The position numbers were made by a program, and so were the translations under genes. From assembly GCF_009938015.1 (NCBI RefSeq), contig NZ_AP021884.1:2281501-2345500 (forward strand): a stretch of 64,000 nucleotides of DNA, written 5' to 3'. Numbering within the stretch: the stretch's first letter is position 1; every line of letters begins with the position of its first letter. The DNA comes from Sulfuriferula plumbiphila. Lineage in GTDB: Bacteria > Pseudomonadota > Gammaproteobacteria > Burkholderiales > Sulfuriferulaceae. The notes under the pieces are model-generated. The model was not told where the DNA came from and did no database searches. It was given only the letters and a program-made list of their open reading frames with translations. Shown here one piece after another: positions 54,015-63,319 of this stretch.

Positions 54015-54150
54015 AATCCTGACCCGGTGCTGACGCCGGACACGGCATCCGAGCACATCACTGGCCCAGCGTCTGCAAAGGCGGGCATCATCGAATACGG
54101 CGACTTTCAATGCCCGTTGCGTGTTCAGGCGCACGCGGCGTTGAATTATG
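54015..54150 (+). pseudogene. DsbA-like thioredoxin-fold fragment
   Basis: A short stretch reads VLTPDTASEHITGPASAKAG then IIEYGDFQCP, as in the opening of DsbA-type oxidoreductases. The active CxxC is CPLR instead, and only the first 40-odd residues remain before the frame is lost. It sits between the PRC gene and the GST fragment. Confidence 0.55.
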
Positions 54151-54231
54151 GTCTACCGTTCTCAGGGGCGCAACGTGAGTGCCACGTTGCCCTACACCCC
54201 CGGCTACTTTATTGACGTAAACGTGGCGAAT

Positions 54232-54671
54232 GTCCCGGCCGCAAGATCATGGGCGCATCGCCGCTGGAGCAAGGGGAGGACACGATGTGGGAAAACCGCG
54301 TCTGGACCCATATCCTGTATCGCATCGTCACCCTGTTTCACGTAAAGAACCAAGGCCTCGGTCCGAAACTGGAACTGACACACAATCCGCAATGGGGCGA
54401 ACACTGCCGCAAGGAAGCGCTGTCCCATGCGGCGCTGGTTGACCGCCATCTGTCGGACGGCCGACCATGGATGCTGGGCGGCGACACGCCGACCTTTGCC
54501 GATATCACACTGTGCGTGGCGATTGCGTTCTCGAAATTTCCTGTGAATGCAACGCCGCTCGACGAGCGCTTCGAATATCTGGACGGTATCTGGAAGCGCT
54601 GGAAAGCGCGGCCGAGTTTTCAGACCGCGATGCGGATGGCGGCAGCGGACTGGAGGAACTGGCACATCTGA
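54232..54671 (+). pseudogene. Glutathione S-transferase C-terminal part
   Basis: An open frame gives the helical C-terminal domain of a GST (MGASPLEQGEDTMWENRVWT, GGDTPTFADITLCVAIAF). The N-terminal thioredoxin-like domain that binds glutathione is absent; upstream sequence is DsbA-like debris. The part could be translated from ATG 54249 (140 residues) but would lack the active site. Confidence 0.7.
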
Positions 54672-54856
54672 AGAAACAATGATGATGAGCGTGACTTCCT
54701 GATGGCGTTGGTGCAGGGATAAGAACAGGATGAAATTTGGTCTTGCATCCGGACGTTATGAAATTTTTTGCACCCTGCGAACGGATTTCGGGCGTCCAGC
54801 TTCCCACATCCGATTGATGACCGCCGTGCCGATGGCGGCTTCAGTGCGCTGACCGT

Positions 54857-55436
54857 CTAGGGAAGCGCTGATTTATTCGCCTGCGATTTGCCGGTAAACC
54901 GAGAAAATATCGCCATCCGATTACCCTGTTACCGAGCCGAAGATGCCACGCCAAACGAGTTTTGCCAACGAGAATGCCGCAACAAGAAACGCCTCGGGAA
55001 ATATTTTTATCCGATATGGCGCGGGTGATACCGTGGACTGAGCTGCTGGCTGTGATTGAGCCGCACTACCCCAAGTCCGGACGACGCGGCAGGTCACCGA
55101 TGGTGTTGAACGCTATGTTGCGGATTTAGCTTATGCAGCAGTGGTTCAACTTTCCGGACCGGCAGATGGAAGACGCGCTGTACGAGATAGAAAGCATCCG
55201 GCGCTTTGCGGGCTTCACGACTGTCACAGCGGCGTTGCCCGATGAGACGACTATCCTCAAGTTCCGCCACCGGCTGGAAGGGAAGGCCTTGACAGAGCCC
55301 TTGCTGGCGGCAATCAACGGCCACCTCAAAGCCCAGGAGATGTTGATCTCCAAGGGCACGATGGTGGATGCCAGGATCATCCATGCCCCCAGCTCCACCA
55401 GGAACGCGGCGGGTGAACGCGATCCGGAGCAACGCC
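54857..55436 (+). mobile_element. IS5-family insertion sequence relic
   Basis: A terminal-repeat-like sequence GGAAGCGCTGATTTATTC lies at 54860-54877. A transposase follows from ATG 54943 (MPRQTSFANE), shifts frame, continues as LSDMARVIPWTELLAVIEPH, meets an in-frame TAG at 55127-55129 and goes on as LMQQWFNFPDRQMEDALYE to APSSTRNAAGERDPE, where homology stops. The second half of the gene and the right end are missing. From 55437 to the glgC start only unassigned sequence is seen. Confidence 0.75.
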
Positions 55437-55768
55437 TGGCTGAAAGACTATGCACCTCCAGCATAACGATTCGGCTCGCCCTACTCTCTCACCTTATTTA
55501 ACACGGCCCGAAAGAATGGGGCATGGCCGGACTGATGAACCCGATGGATAACATCAAGAAACCGAAAGTCAGCAACACGCGCACCAGGCGTGTAAGCAAC
55601 GCACATGCGGATTGTCAACCTGTCGCAAGGACTGACAAGCTTAGGTGATGACATAAACCCGCTGTGTTTCTAATCAATGCTGGAGAAAAATCGGTCGATG
55701 ATTCGCACTCGCTCGGTTTGCTACGCTATATTGAAATTAACTATACCACCAAAAAAAAGGAGCCTGCC

Positions 55769-57049
55769 GTGCAAAAATATTTGCCGCGCTTCGTCAGCCT
55801 CCTCACCAAGAATACCGTCGCGCTGATTCTTGCCGGTGGCCGCGGTTCCCGACTCAAACAATTAACTGACTGGCGCGCCAAGCCCGCCGTGCCGTTTGGC
55901 GGCAAGTTCCGCATCATCGATTTTCCGCTCTCCAATTGCCTCAATTCCGGTATCCGTCGCGTGGGCGTGCTGACGCAGTACAAGGCGCACTCGATGATCA
56001 AGCATATCCAGCGCGGCTGGGGGTTCTTGCGCGGCGAGTTCAACGAGTTCATTGAACTGTTGCCTGCGCAGCAGCGCGTTTCCGAGCTGGACTGGTACAA
56101 GGGTACCGCAGATGCGGTGTTCCAGAACATGGATATTGTGCGTAATTACGAACCCGATTATGTGCTGATACTGGCGGGCGATCACATCTACAAAATGGAC
56201 TACGGCGAAATGCTGGCATGCCACGTGCGCCACGAGGCCGACATGACGGTGGCGTGTATCGAGGTGCCGATTGAAGACGCGCGCGCGTTTGGCGTGATGA
56301 CCGTGGACGCCGATGAGCGCGTGGTGGGTTTTGCCGAAAAGCCGGATAACCCCAGCACCCTGCCCGGCAACCCGGAGCGCGTGCTGGTGTCCATGGGCGT
56401 GTATGTGTTCAACGCCCGCTTCCTCTACGAACAGCTGATTCGCGACGCGGATGATCCCGCTTCCGAACACGATTTCGGCAAAAACATCATTCCGCACCTG
56501 ATCGATCGCTACCGCGTCTACGCGCACAGCTTCAAGGACAGTTGCATCGGCAGCCTGCCGGGCAGCGAGCCCTACTGGCGCGATGTGGGTACGGTGGATG
56601 CCTATTGGGCGGCCAATCTGGATCTGGCCAACATCACGCCGGAACTCAATCTGTACGACAGGCAATGGCCGATCTGGACCCACCAGGAACAGCTTCCCCC
56701 CGCCAAATTCGTGTTCGATGATGAAGAGCGGCGTGGCGTGGCGCTCGAAAGTATGGTATCGGGTGGCTGTCTTATCAGCGGCGCCACGGTGCGCCGCTCG
56801 GTGTTGTTTTCCAATGTCCAGGTCCACAGTTTCGCCACGGTGGAAGACGCCGTGGTGCTGCCCAACGTCGACATTGGCCGACATGCCTGCCTGCGCCGCT
56901 GCGTGATCGACAAGGACTGCAAGATACCCGAGCGCCTGGTGGTGGGGGTGGACCGCAAGGAGGACGAACGGCGTTTTTATGTGACCGAAAACGGCATTAC
57001 CCTGATTACGCCCGGCATGCTCGGCCAAAACCCACACCAGATACGTTGA
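55769..57049 (+). CDS. glgC: Glucose-1-phosphate adenylyltransferase GlgC
   Basis: A 426-residue protein from GTG 55769 (AAGGAG eight bases upstream). [20 protein letters not shown] binds nucleotide and carries the activator-site lysine; PVSEK-like GFAEKPDN, and the C-terminal beta helix ([15 protein letters not shown]) are normal. It makes ADP-glucose for glgA (9.5 kb). An upstream ATG at 55664 is out of family length. Confidence 0.95.
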   Translation: MQKYLPRFVSLLTKNTVALILAGGRGSRLKQLTDWRAKPAVPFGGKFRIIDFPLSNCLNSGIRRVGVLTQYKAHSMIKHIQRGWGFLRGEFNEFIELLPAQQRVSELDWYKGTADAVFQNMDIVRNYEPDYVLILAGDHIYKMDYGEMLACHVRHEADMTVACIEVPIEDARAFGVMTVDADERVVGFAEKPDNPSTLPGNPERVLVSMGVYVFNARFLYEQLIRDADDPASEHDFGKNIIPHLIDRYRVYAHSFKDSCIGSLPGSEPYWRDVGTVDAYWAANLDLANITPELNLYDRQWPIWTHQEQLPPAKFVFDDEERRGVALESMVSGGCLISGATVRRSVLFSNVQVHSFATVEDAVVLPNVDIGRHACLRRCVIDKDCKIPERLVVGVDRKEDERRFYVTENGITLITPGMLGQNPHQIR

Positions 57050-57059
57050 CGTTATAGAA

Positions 57060-57458
57060 AATCCCATTTTCCAGTGATTTCTGGCCAACTTTTCCCCATC
57101 TGAAACGGTTTCACCATCTACGCCCATTCCGGCGGCGAGGTCCTGGATGGCTCCCACAAAATGCAGATCCTGTGGCCGTTCTTCCAGAGTGCTGATGACG
57201 CGATGATCAGACGTGGTCTCATCGACAGGTAAGCAAATCGGCCAGTACCTGAGTCAGAACAAGCCGGCTGAGATTTGTCAGATAATCCGTTGCGAGAGGA
57301 GGCAGGAATTCATCCGGATAGAGGCTCCACCCATCGTTATCCCGCAGCCGAGCCAAGGTGTCCAGTCCAATCACTTTGCGGACGCGATCACCCAGGATGG
57401 GTGATACCAGACTTCCAATCTTCCTTCCGCCAATAGACGCTGGGCTGGCGGTTTTCAT
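57060..57458 (-). pseudogene. Decayed EAL domain behind the diguanylate cyclase
   Basis: Starting at ATG 57458, which overlaps the GGDEF gene stop (ATGA), 79 residues resemble the beginning of an EAL domain (VSPILGDRVRKVIGLDTLAR, YPDEFLPPLATDYL) with DTL in place of EAL. After the stop at 57219 another frame continues with EERPQDLHFVGAIQDLAAGM, a later EAL segment. So the domain has lost its middle and is out of frame with the GGDEF. It cannot hydrolyse c-di-GMP. Match is by motif memory. Confidence 0.5.
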
Positions 57459-59425
57459 TTTTGAACTTCGCTTCTGAACAGTACCCAGGATTTTTCACGG
57501 TTGTCTTTGTTCGCCTTGTTTTCGTACAGAGCCTGGTCGGCAAAGCGCAGTAATTGGGACGGAGTTTCTTTTCCTCCCGGAGGATGGAACGCCACTCCTA
57601 TGCTGGCACGGATCTGAACCGTCTTGCCATTACTCAGGGCAATGGGAGCGCTGATGGCGTCCTCTATATTGGTCAGTACCTGGGCCAGATCGTCCTGGCT
57701 GGCGAGTTCATCCACCAGCAAGACAAATTCATCCCCGCCCAGGCGGGCGACGAAGTCCGATTTGCGCAACGATTTAGGCAGGCGTTGGCCCATCGCTACC
57801 AGGACTTCATCACCGGCCTCATGACCATAGGTATCGTTGATGGGTTTGAAGTCATCCAGATCCAGCATGCAGACTGCCAGGAGCTTGTTGTGCCGTTCGG
57901 CCCGGGCCATGTCCTGTTCCAGATGGCATTCGAGCAGACGACGATTGGGGAGGCCCGTCAGGGGGTCATAGAACGCCATTTTGTGAATTTCCGCCCCGGC
58001 TTCCACGAGTTCACGATGATGTCGCCATTGGGTCAAAGCCAGCCCGAGGGTGTTGGCCAATTGCTCGAGCAATTGTCGCAACGGTTGCGTGAAGTGTTCA
58101 GGGAGATCACTCTCAATCACCAGCACGGCAGATGGCTCTGGGTCCTCACACACAAAAATCGGAAAAGCCATGACGCTCTGGATCCGTGACAGAGCGGCGT
58201 GCTGTTTTTGCACGGCCATCATCGCGGGAGATTGATGAGGATTGACTGGCCCCTGTGTGGTTTTCTCGCGAAAAGCCCGGCTCGGGAGCATGTCGCCATA
58301 GGGGAAATGTGATGGATCCCTTGAGGGTGTCAGTTGTTCCATGGCCGCCTGCAGAGCTGGCTCATCTGCTGCGGCAGCCGCATACCTTAACCACTCGCTA
58401 CCCGCTTCTGGAACCACGATAAAAGCCCCAATAGCCTCCGTCTGCGTCACCACTATGCCCACCAGCTGCTGATACATCGCCTGAGGCTCATTCAGGCGCT
58501 GGATGTCTTGTTGAGCAAGTAACGCTGCTGCCTGATATTGGCGCAGTCGCAATAATTGGCGCAGCACTTTTTGGGTAAATACGTCCATCACAACCAGAAA
58601 TAACAAGGCAGTCAGAATGATCGCCAGTCTTACCCGCTCCACCCGCCAGAAAGCATGATGCATCGCCGCTGCCGTCCATTGCACATGAAGAACCCAGGGA
58701 TAACCCGGAACTGGAACCGTTATTTCGCCCACAGAGGCGGGCAACCGGGTATCCGGTGGCGCCCAATGGCCATCCTGCCAGACCGATATGGCCTGGTTGC
58801 TGGAATTCGTGAGCAGGATGGATTGCAGGTCGGTGGGGATGTAGATGGTATTGAGGCTGGAGAGAAGAAAAGGAGAACCGATAAAGCCCAGCACATGTCC
58901 CTCATTGTCCTCGATGCGTTGGCGCATTGTCAGCACCCAGGCATTTGCGTATCTGGCGTAACTTGTCTTACCGATCAGCCTGCCCGGGTGCTGCGGCAGA
59001 GGAGTGAAATCCTTCTCCAGAGTAAGAGGCGTTGCCGGCTGTTTCCGGCTCGACCAGATGATCCGGTTGCCGGAAGGATCCTGGATGTTGATGGCCGGGA
59101 TATTAGGATGGGTGCGCTGAAAGGCCGTAAAAGTGGAGAGCACCTGCGCGCTCGGTAGTAACCCGCGGGTGCGCAAGTCAAAAAACGAATTTTTAAGGAA
59201 CTGCAGATCACGGAAATGAACATCGATGGCGGACGCTACTGCGTTGGCTGTTTGTTGTGCCGTAAGCCTGGCGCGGTTGGCAAAGTTGGCTTGAATGGAT
59301 TGTTGCAGGTCAATGGCCTGCCAGAGGGCGGCGCCGGCAAGCAACAAAACCAATATCACAAAAAATGCTTGGGCGCCCCACAGTATCCGCCGGTCGGATT
59401 GGGCTAATGATCGCGTTTTTTTCAT
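57455..59425 (-). CDS. Membrane diguanylate cyclase: sensor-GAF-GGDEF
   Basis: From ATG 59425, 656 residues: a first membrane helix (about 17-40), a large periplasmic Cache-like sensor, a second helix (about 270-290), a GAF-like domain (about 315-470) and a GGDEF domain. The active site is intact (ARLGGDEFVLLVDEL, near 560), and the product-inhibition I-site RKSD lies five residues before it. It should make c-di-GMP. Start could also be ATG 59440. A decayed EAL lies downstream, so the ancestral protein was probably a GGDEF-EAL protein. Confidence 0.88.
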   Translation of the reverse strand: MKKTRSLAQSDRRILWGAQAFFVILVLLLAGAALWQAIDLQQSIQANFANRARLTAQQTANAVASAIDVHFRDLQFLKNSFFDLRTRGLLPSAQVLSTFTAFQRTHPNIPAINIQDPSGNRIIWSSRKQPATPLTLEKDFTPLPQHPGRLIGKTSYARYANAWVLTMRQRIEDNEGHVLGFIGSPFLLSSLNTIYIPTDLQSILLTNSSNQAISVWQDGHWAPPDTRLPASVGEITVPVPGYPWVLHVQWTAAAMHHAFWRVERVRLAIILTALLFLVVMDVFTQKVLRQLLRLRQYQAAALLAQQDIQRLNEPQAMYQQLVGIVVTQTEAIGAFIVVPEAGSEWLRYAAAAADEPALQAAMEQLTPSRDPSHFPYGDMLPSRAFREKTTQGPVNPHQSPAMMAVQKQHAALSRIQSVMAFPIFVCEDPEPSAVLVIESDLPEHFTQPLRQLLEQLANTLGLALTQWRHHRELVEAGAEIHKMAFYDPLTGLPNRRLLECHLEQDMARAERHNKLLAVCMLDLDDFKPINDTYGHEAGDEVLVAMGQRLPKSLRKSDFVARLGGDEFVLLVDELASQDDLAQVLTNIEDAISAPIALSNGKTVQIRASIGVAFHPPGGKETPSQLLRFADQALYENKANKDNREKSWVLFRSEVQK

Positions 59426-59455
59426 GAGCAGAAGCCCCATGAAGCGATCAAGCAC

Positions 59456-59944
59456 GAAATGCTGAGAGGCTTGCTGTAGGGGCGGTTGGGCGTGATCATT
59501 TTATCGGAGGCCCGAGTCTTTTCCTGAGTATAGGCGGCGTCTCAGAAAAAGAATAATATCCTCATCCCAAACTCCGCCCATAGGCGCGGCGTCCTTACCT
59601 CGGGACGGCCTCGGGGCAGGCTGCTTGACCATTAAACCACTCAGACCACGGGTATTGCCGACAAAAACAGCCGCTGATTCCAATTGAAATCAGCCAGCAT
59701 ATCCACTGTGAAACAAACCGCTTAGGCATCCCTCAGACGACCGAGCGTCTCGACTCTTGGCGATTCCAGAACATCTGCTTCTTACGAACACAAGTTTGCG
59801 TGATCAATTGTTTTTTTGAAATCGTTCTGCCTTTTCTAAAGTTTTTTGTTGCCGTTCCGTTAAACATCATGCGGTTTACGGGTCATGGGTTCCTGCGGCT
59901 ATCCTACAATGTTGCCGTAAGTCTTATCTGGTATTTTGAATTGT
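59456..59944. other. Non-coding leader region between GGDEF and kinase genes
   Basis: No gene was recognised. A TACAAT at 59905-59910 is a possible -10 for the riboswitch transcript. Short frames on both strands (60-67 residues) show no family. The T-rich stretch at 59800-59860 is AT-richer than its surroundings. Confidence 0.4.
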
Positions 59945-60030
59945 CTGACCAAGGCAAACCTGTGCGAAAGCTAGGGACGCAACGTTTCCGGTCTAGCGGA
60001 TGATCGCCTTCGCAGCGTCACCCTAACCAA
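59945..60030 (+). promoter_or_regulatory. Candidate cyclic-di-GMP-I (GEMM) riboswitch
   Basis: The conserved GEMM words follow in order: AAGGCAAACC (59951-59960), GCGAAAGC with a GAAA tetraloop closing the first hairpin (CCTGTGC/GCTAGG), GGGACGCAA (59974-59982) and CCGGTCTA (59988-59995). The second hairpin is shorter than in Vc2 of Vibrio cholerae and the outer P1 stem is not clear. It lies about 100 bases ahead of the hybrid kinase gene on the same strand. Aptamer identity is likely; whether it turns expression on or off is unknown. Confidence 0.65.
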
Positions 60031-60132
60031 GAACCAGGGCTGGACGGGCTCTTGCAATCGCTGAGCGCTCTGAATCGCGGATATTGGGAACGAAGATGTT
60101 AGCGCAATGAATTTCGATAAGCGGCCACAACC

Positions 60133-63036
60133 ATGGTGTCACACACGGGAAATGACGGCAGCGAAAACTCTGCAGGAAACTTGAGCCAAGTTGTCCGGCT
60201 CGGCAATTGGAGTGCGTTTCCGCTATTGGCCGCCGTTATCACGGGTACGCTGGGACTGGCTGTTCTTGTCGGCTGGGTGTTCTCCGTACCCTTGTTGAAA
60301 AGCGTGTTCCCCGGTGCAGTCGAGATGAAAGCCAACACCGCCGTTGGCCTGGTGCTGGCGGCCTGGGCCTTGTTCATGCTTGGCAAGCGGCCGTCGCAGT
60401 CACGCTCACGTTTGGCGCAGATTGTAGCGCTAGTGGTCGTGGCGCTCGGCCTTGCCACCCTCAGCCAGTATCTGTTCGGCTGGCAATTGGGAATCGACGA
60501 ATTACTGTTCCATGACACTGCCGACGCATACAACGCGATCCGCGGTCGAATGTCGCCGTTCACCGCCGTTGCCTTCGCCATTATCGGGCTGACGCTAACT
60601 GCCTTGCCAGTGCGCTCACTGCGCCCGCTGGTGCGGCTGATGTCAATAGTCGTCATCGCCATTGGCGCGATTGTGCTCCTGGGCTACCTGTGGAATACCA
60701 GCGAACTGGTGACCGACAGCTGGCTGCCACCCGTAGCGGTGAATAGTGCTTTTGCCTTTACCCTGCTCGGGGTCGGCATGTTCCTCGCAAGCTGGGTGCC
60801 CGAACCGCTGAGTGTGAGAAACACCTCAGTCGAGATTAAGATTCTCGCCGGTTTCATCATCGCGTTTGTGCTGCTGATCGCGGGAGGGGGGTATACCTAC
60901 CGCACAAGCGCCGAATATGTGAATTCTGCGAAGTGGGTTACCCACACTCAGCACGTACGCGCTGAACTGGGTCAGCTCTTCAGTGCAATTCTCGATGTCG
61001 AATCAACGCAACGCAGTTATCTGCTAACCGGCAAACATTCACAGAAAGCGGATTACGCGCGCTCCATCTCAGAGGTGAACATTCATAAGCAGAAGCTGGC
61101 TCGACTCATTGACGACAACCCGGAACAAATGAAAAATATCACGGATCTGGGGCTGCTTATTGTTCATCGATTAAACAACCTTGCCCAGGAGGTCACCGTT
61201 TTTGAACACCAAGGCAACGCCGCTGAGAGAGTTGCCATCGCCAGCGACGACGGGATCCAGACCATGCAGGCCATACGCAGCCAGATCAAGCGTATGGACA
61301 ACGTAGAGCTAAAGCTCTTATCCGACCGCGAGGCAGCCCTCGCACACCACCGTGAACGCACGCTTGTAGCGCTTATGGCTATGGTCGCGGTGACGATAGG
61401 CATCCTCACGACCCTGTTCCTGGGAATCCGCCGTGAAATAATCGCGCGCGCGCAAGCCGAAGCACTGCTGTATCAGGCAAAAGAAAAAGCCGAGAATGCC
61501 AGCCGCAGCAAGGATTCCTTCCTCGCCACCATGAGCCATGAGATCCGCACCCCCCTTACCGGCATGCTCGGAATGCTCGAACTGCTTTCCCTGACGACCC
61601 TTGACAACGAGCAGCACGCGACATTGGATGCAGCGTGGGATTCCGGCAGGGGCCTGTTGCGCATTGTCAGCGACATCCTTGACTGGTCGAAGATCGAGGA
61701 AGGCAAACTGGAACTTTCTCCGCACGCCACCTCGATTCCCCAATTACTGCAAGAGGTCATCAATACCTATTCACGCGTAGCCAGCGCTAAAAGTCTGCTG
61801 TTGTGGCAGCACGCCGACGCCCGTTTAAGTGCGGCGCACAGGGTCGATGCATTGCGCCTCTCGCAGGTGCTGAACAACTTCGTCAGCAATGCGATCAAGT
61901 TCACTCAACATGGAGAAATCGAACTTCGCGCCGAACTCCTCGAGCAGCTCGAGAACGGCGAGCGGATACGCTTCTCGGTCAAGGACACTGGCATCGGCAT
62001 TGCCAAAGATGTCCAGCAGCTGTTGTTCCAGCGCTACCGGCAAGAGAGTGCCGACACCGCCCGCTTGTTCGGTGGAACCGGATTGGGACTGGCAATCTGC
62101 CGGCACCTGACGGAATTATTGGGCGGGGACATTGAATTGCAAAGCGAGCCCGGACAGGGATCCATCTTCAGCATTACGCTGACGCTGCCGGTTTCCACAG
62201 CGCCGGCAGAAAGCGTGCGACGTCTGCATCCCGATGTAGCACAAAGGGCGGTTAAACCCCTACTTGATGGCAACGTGGATGCGCCCCTGGTGCTGGCGGT
62301 GGACGATCATCCAATCAACCGCGATCTGCTGGCGCGCCAGATCAGGCTGCTCGGTCTGCGCGCCGAAACGGCGGAGAATGGGAAAGTGGCGCTGCCTATG
62401 TGGCGGGATGGGCGCTTTGCGCTGGTCATCACCGACTGCCACATGCCAGCAATGGATGGCTATGCGCTCTCGCAGGCAATACGCAAAATCGAGGCCGAGG
62501 AAAGACTTCCTCACACCCCGATCATCGCCTGGACGGCCAATGCGCTTGCCGAGGAAGCAGTGCATTGCCATGATGCCGGCATGGATGAAATCTTAATCAA
62601 GCCGGCCGATCTGGGGCAACTGAAGAAGGCGCTGGCAAAGTGGCTGTGCATTACAGAGACAGACCATAGCCAGCCCACGCCTGCACTGCAGGATGCGGAT
62701 AGTGGCCTGATCGCACAGCCAATTGATTATGCCGTTCTGAATAAGATTGTACCGGACAGTGCAGAGCAGATTCAGCTGCTGCATGATTTTCAGGCGCATA
62801 TTCGCGCTGACCGCGCCAAGCTGCTCGAGATGTTGGAACAAGGTGACCAAGTCAATGTTGAACGCATGGTTCACCGTATGAAAGGATCCAGCCGAATGGT
62901 AGGCGCACAGAATCTGTCAAACGCTTGTGTAAGCATTGAGACTGCATGCAACGGAAATATGGACGATGTGCGGGTGGCAATGGCAGGGCTGGACGAGGCC
63001 ATCAGGCAGATTGAAAGCCATTGCAATGCACTGTGA
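60133..63036 (+). CDS. Hybrid sensor histidine kinase (VieS-like): CHASE3-HisKA-HATPase-REC-Hpt
   Basis: A 967-residue phosphorelay kinase. About seven N-terminal helices (27-225), a helix, a CHASE3-type outer domain (about 245-410), a helix, then HisKA with phospho-acceptor H469 (ATMSHEIRTPL), HATPase (NAIKFTQ, GTGLGLAI), a receiver with D768 (VITDCHMPAMDGY) and a C-terminal Hpt with H914 (VHRMKGSSRMVG). The final His can pass phosphate to a separate regulator; the next gene encodes a REC-EAL protein. The candidate c-di-GMP riboswitch lies in its leader. Confidence 0.92.
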   Translation: MVSHTGNDGSENSAGNLSQVVRLGNWSAFPLLAAVITGTLGLAVLVGWVFSVPLLKSVFPGAVEMKANTAVGLVLAAWALFMLGKRPSQSRSRLAQIVALVVVALGLATLSQYLFGWQLGIDELLFHDTADAYNAIRGRMSPFTAVAFAIIGLTLTALPVRSLRPLVRLMSIVVIAIGAIVLLGYLWNTSELVTDSWLPPVAVNSAFAFTLLGVGMFLASWVPEPLSVRNTSVEIKILAGFIIAFVLLIAGGGYTYRTSAEYVNSAKWVTHTQHVRAELGQLFSAILDVESTQRSYLLTGKHSQKADYARSISEVNIHKQKLARLIDDNPEQMKNITDLGLLIVHRLNNLAQEVTVFEHQGNAAERVAIASDDGIQTMQAIRSQIKRMDNVELKLLSDREAALAHHRERTLVALMAMVAVTIGILTTLFLGIRREIIARAQAEALLYQAKEKAENASRSKDSFLATMSHEIRTPLTGMLGMLELLSLTTLDNEQHATLDAAWDSGRGLLRIVSDILDWSKIEEGKLELSPHATSIPQLLQEVINTYSRVASAKSLLLWQHADARLSAAHRVDALRLSQVLNNFVSNAIKFTQHGEIELRAELLEQLENGERIRFSVKDTGIGIAKDVQQLLFQRYRQESADTARLFGGTGLGLAICRHLTELLGGDIELQSEPGQGSIFSITLTLPVSTAPAESVRRLHPDVAQRAVKPLLDGNVDAPLVLAVDDHPINRDLLARQIRLLGLRAETAENGKVALPMWRDGRFALVITDCHMPAMDGYALSQAIRKIEAEERLPHTPIIAWTANALAEEAVHCHDAGMDEILIKPADLGQLKKALAKWLCITETDHSQPTPALQDADSGLIAQPIDYAVLNKIVPDSAEQIQLLHDFQAHIRADRAKLLEMLEQGDQVNVERMVHRMKGSSRMVGAQNLSNACVSIETACNGNMDDVRVAMAGLDEAIRQIESHCNAL

Positions 63037-63319
63037 ACCAGCAACGGATAAAGCCTGATGGAAAACTGGCTCAACGCGGAAACATGAGGGTGATTTTTGC
63101 ATGATTTGGGAGCGCCGGCAGGAAATGAGTGATGATCTTCATAGCCTTGATGAAGCGGCGCTTATCGCCCTGCACCACACACGTATTCGATCCGGCGCAC
63201 TTCATCCAGTGCCTCGTTCAGATGATCAAGGATCTGACACTTGCCGAATACGATCTAGGCCTGTGGCGCATGCGACCACGGAAATTATTTACGCTTTTCA
63301 TTGTTGAGCCTGAAAAATA
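63037..63319 (+). other. Gap between kinase and REC-EAL genes
   Basis: Short frames (63101-63307 and 63129-63320) could encode 63-68 residue peptides but show no family and overlap each other in different frames. A remnant or a leader is possible. No promoter or terminator was clear. Confidence 0.35.

Noticed and set aside
55862-57157. A 431-codon minus-strand frame
   Set aside because: It is the shadow of glgC, low in recognisable motifs; only its first 20 codons overlap the EAL relic by coincidence of frame.
59501-59683. A 60-codon minus frame in the kinase leader region
   Set aside because: No ribosome site or family, and it lies in an AT-richer non-coding stretch.
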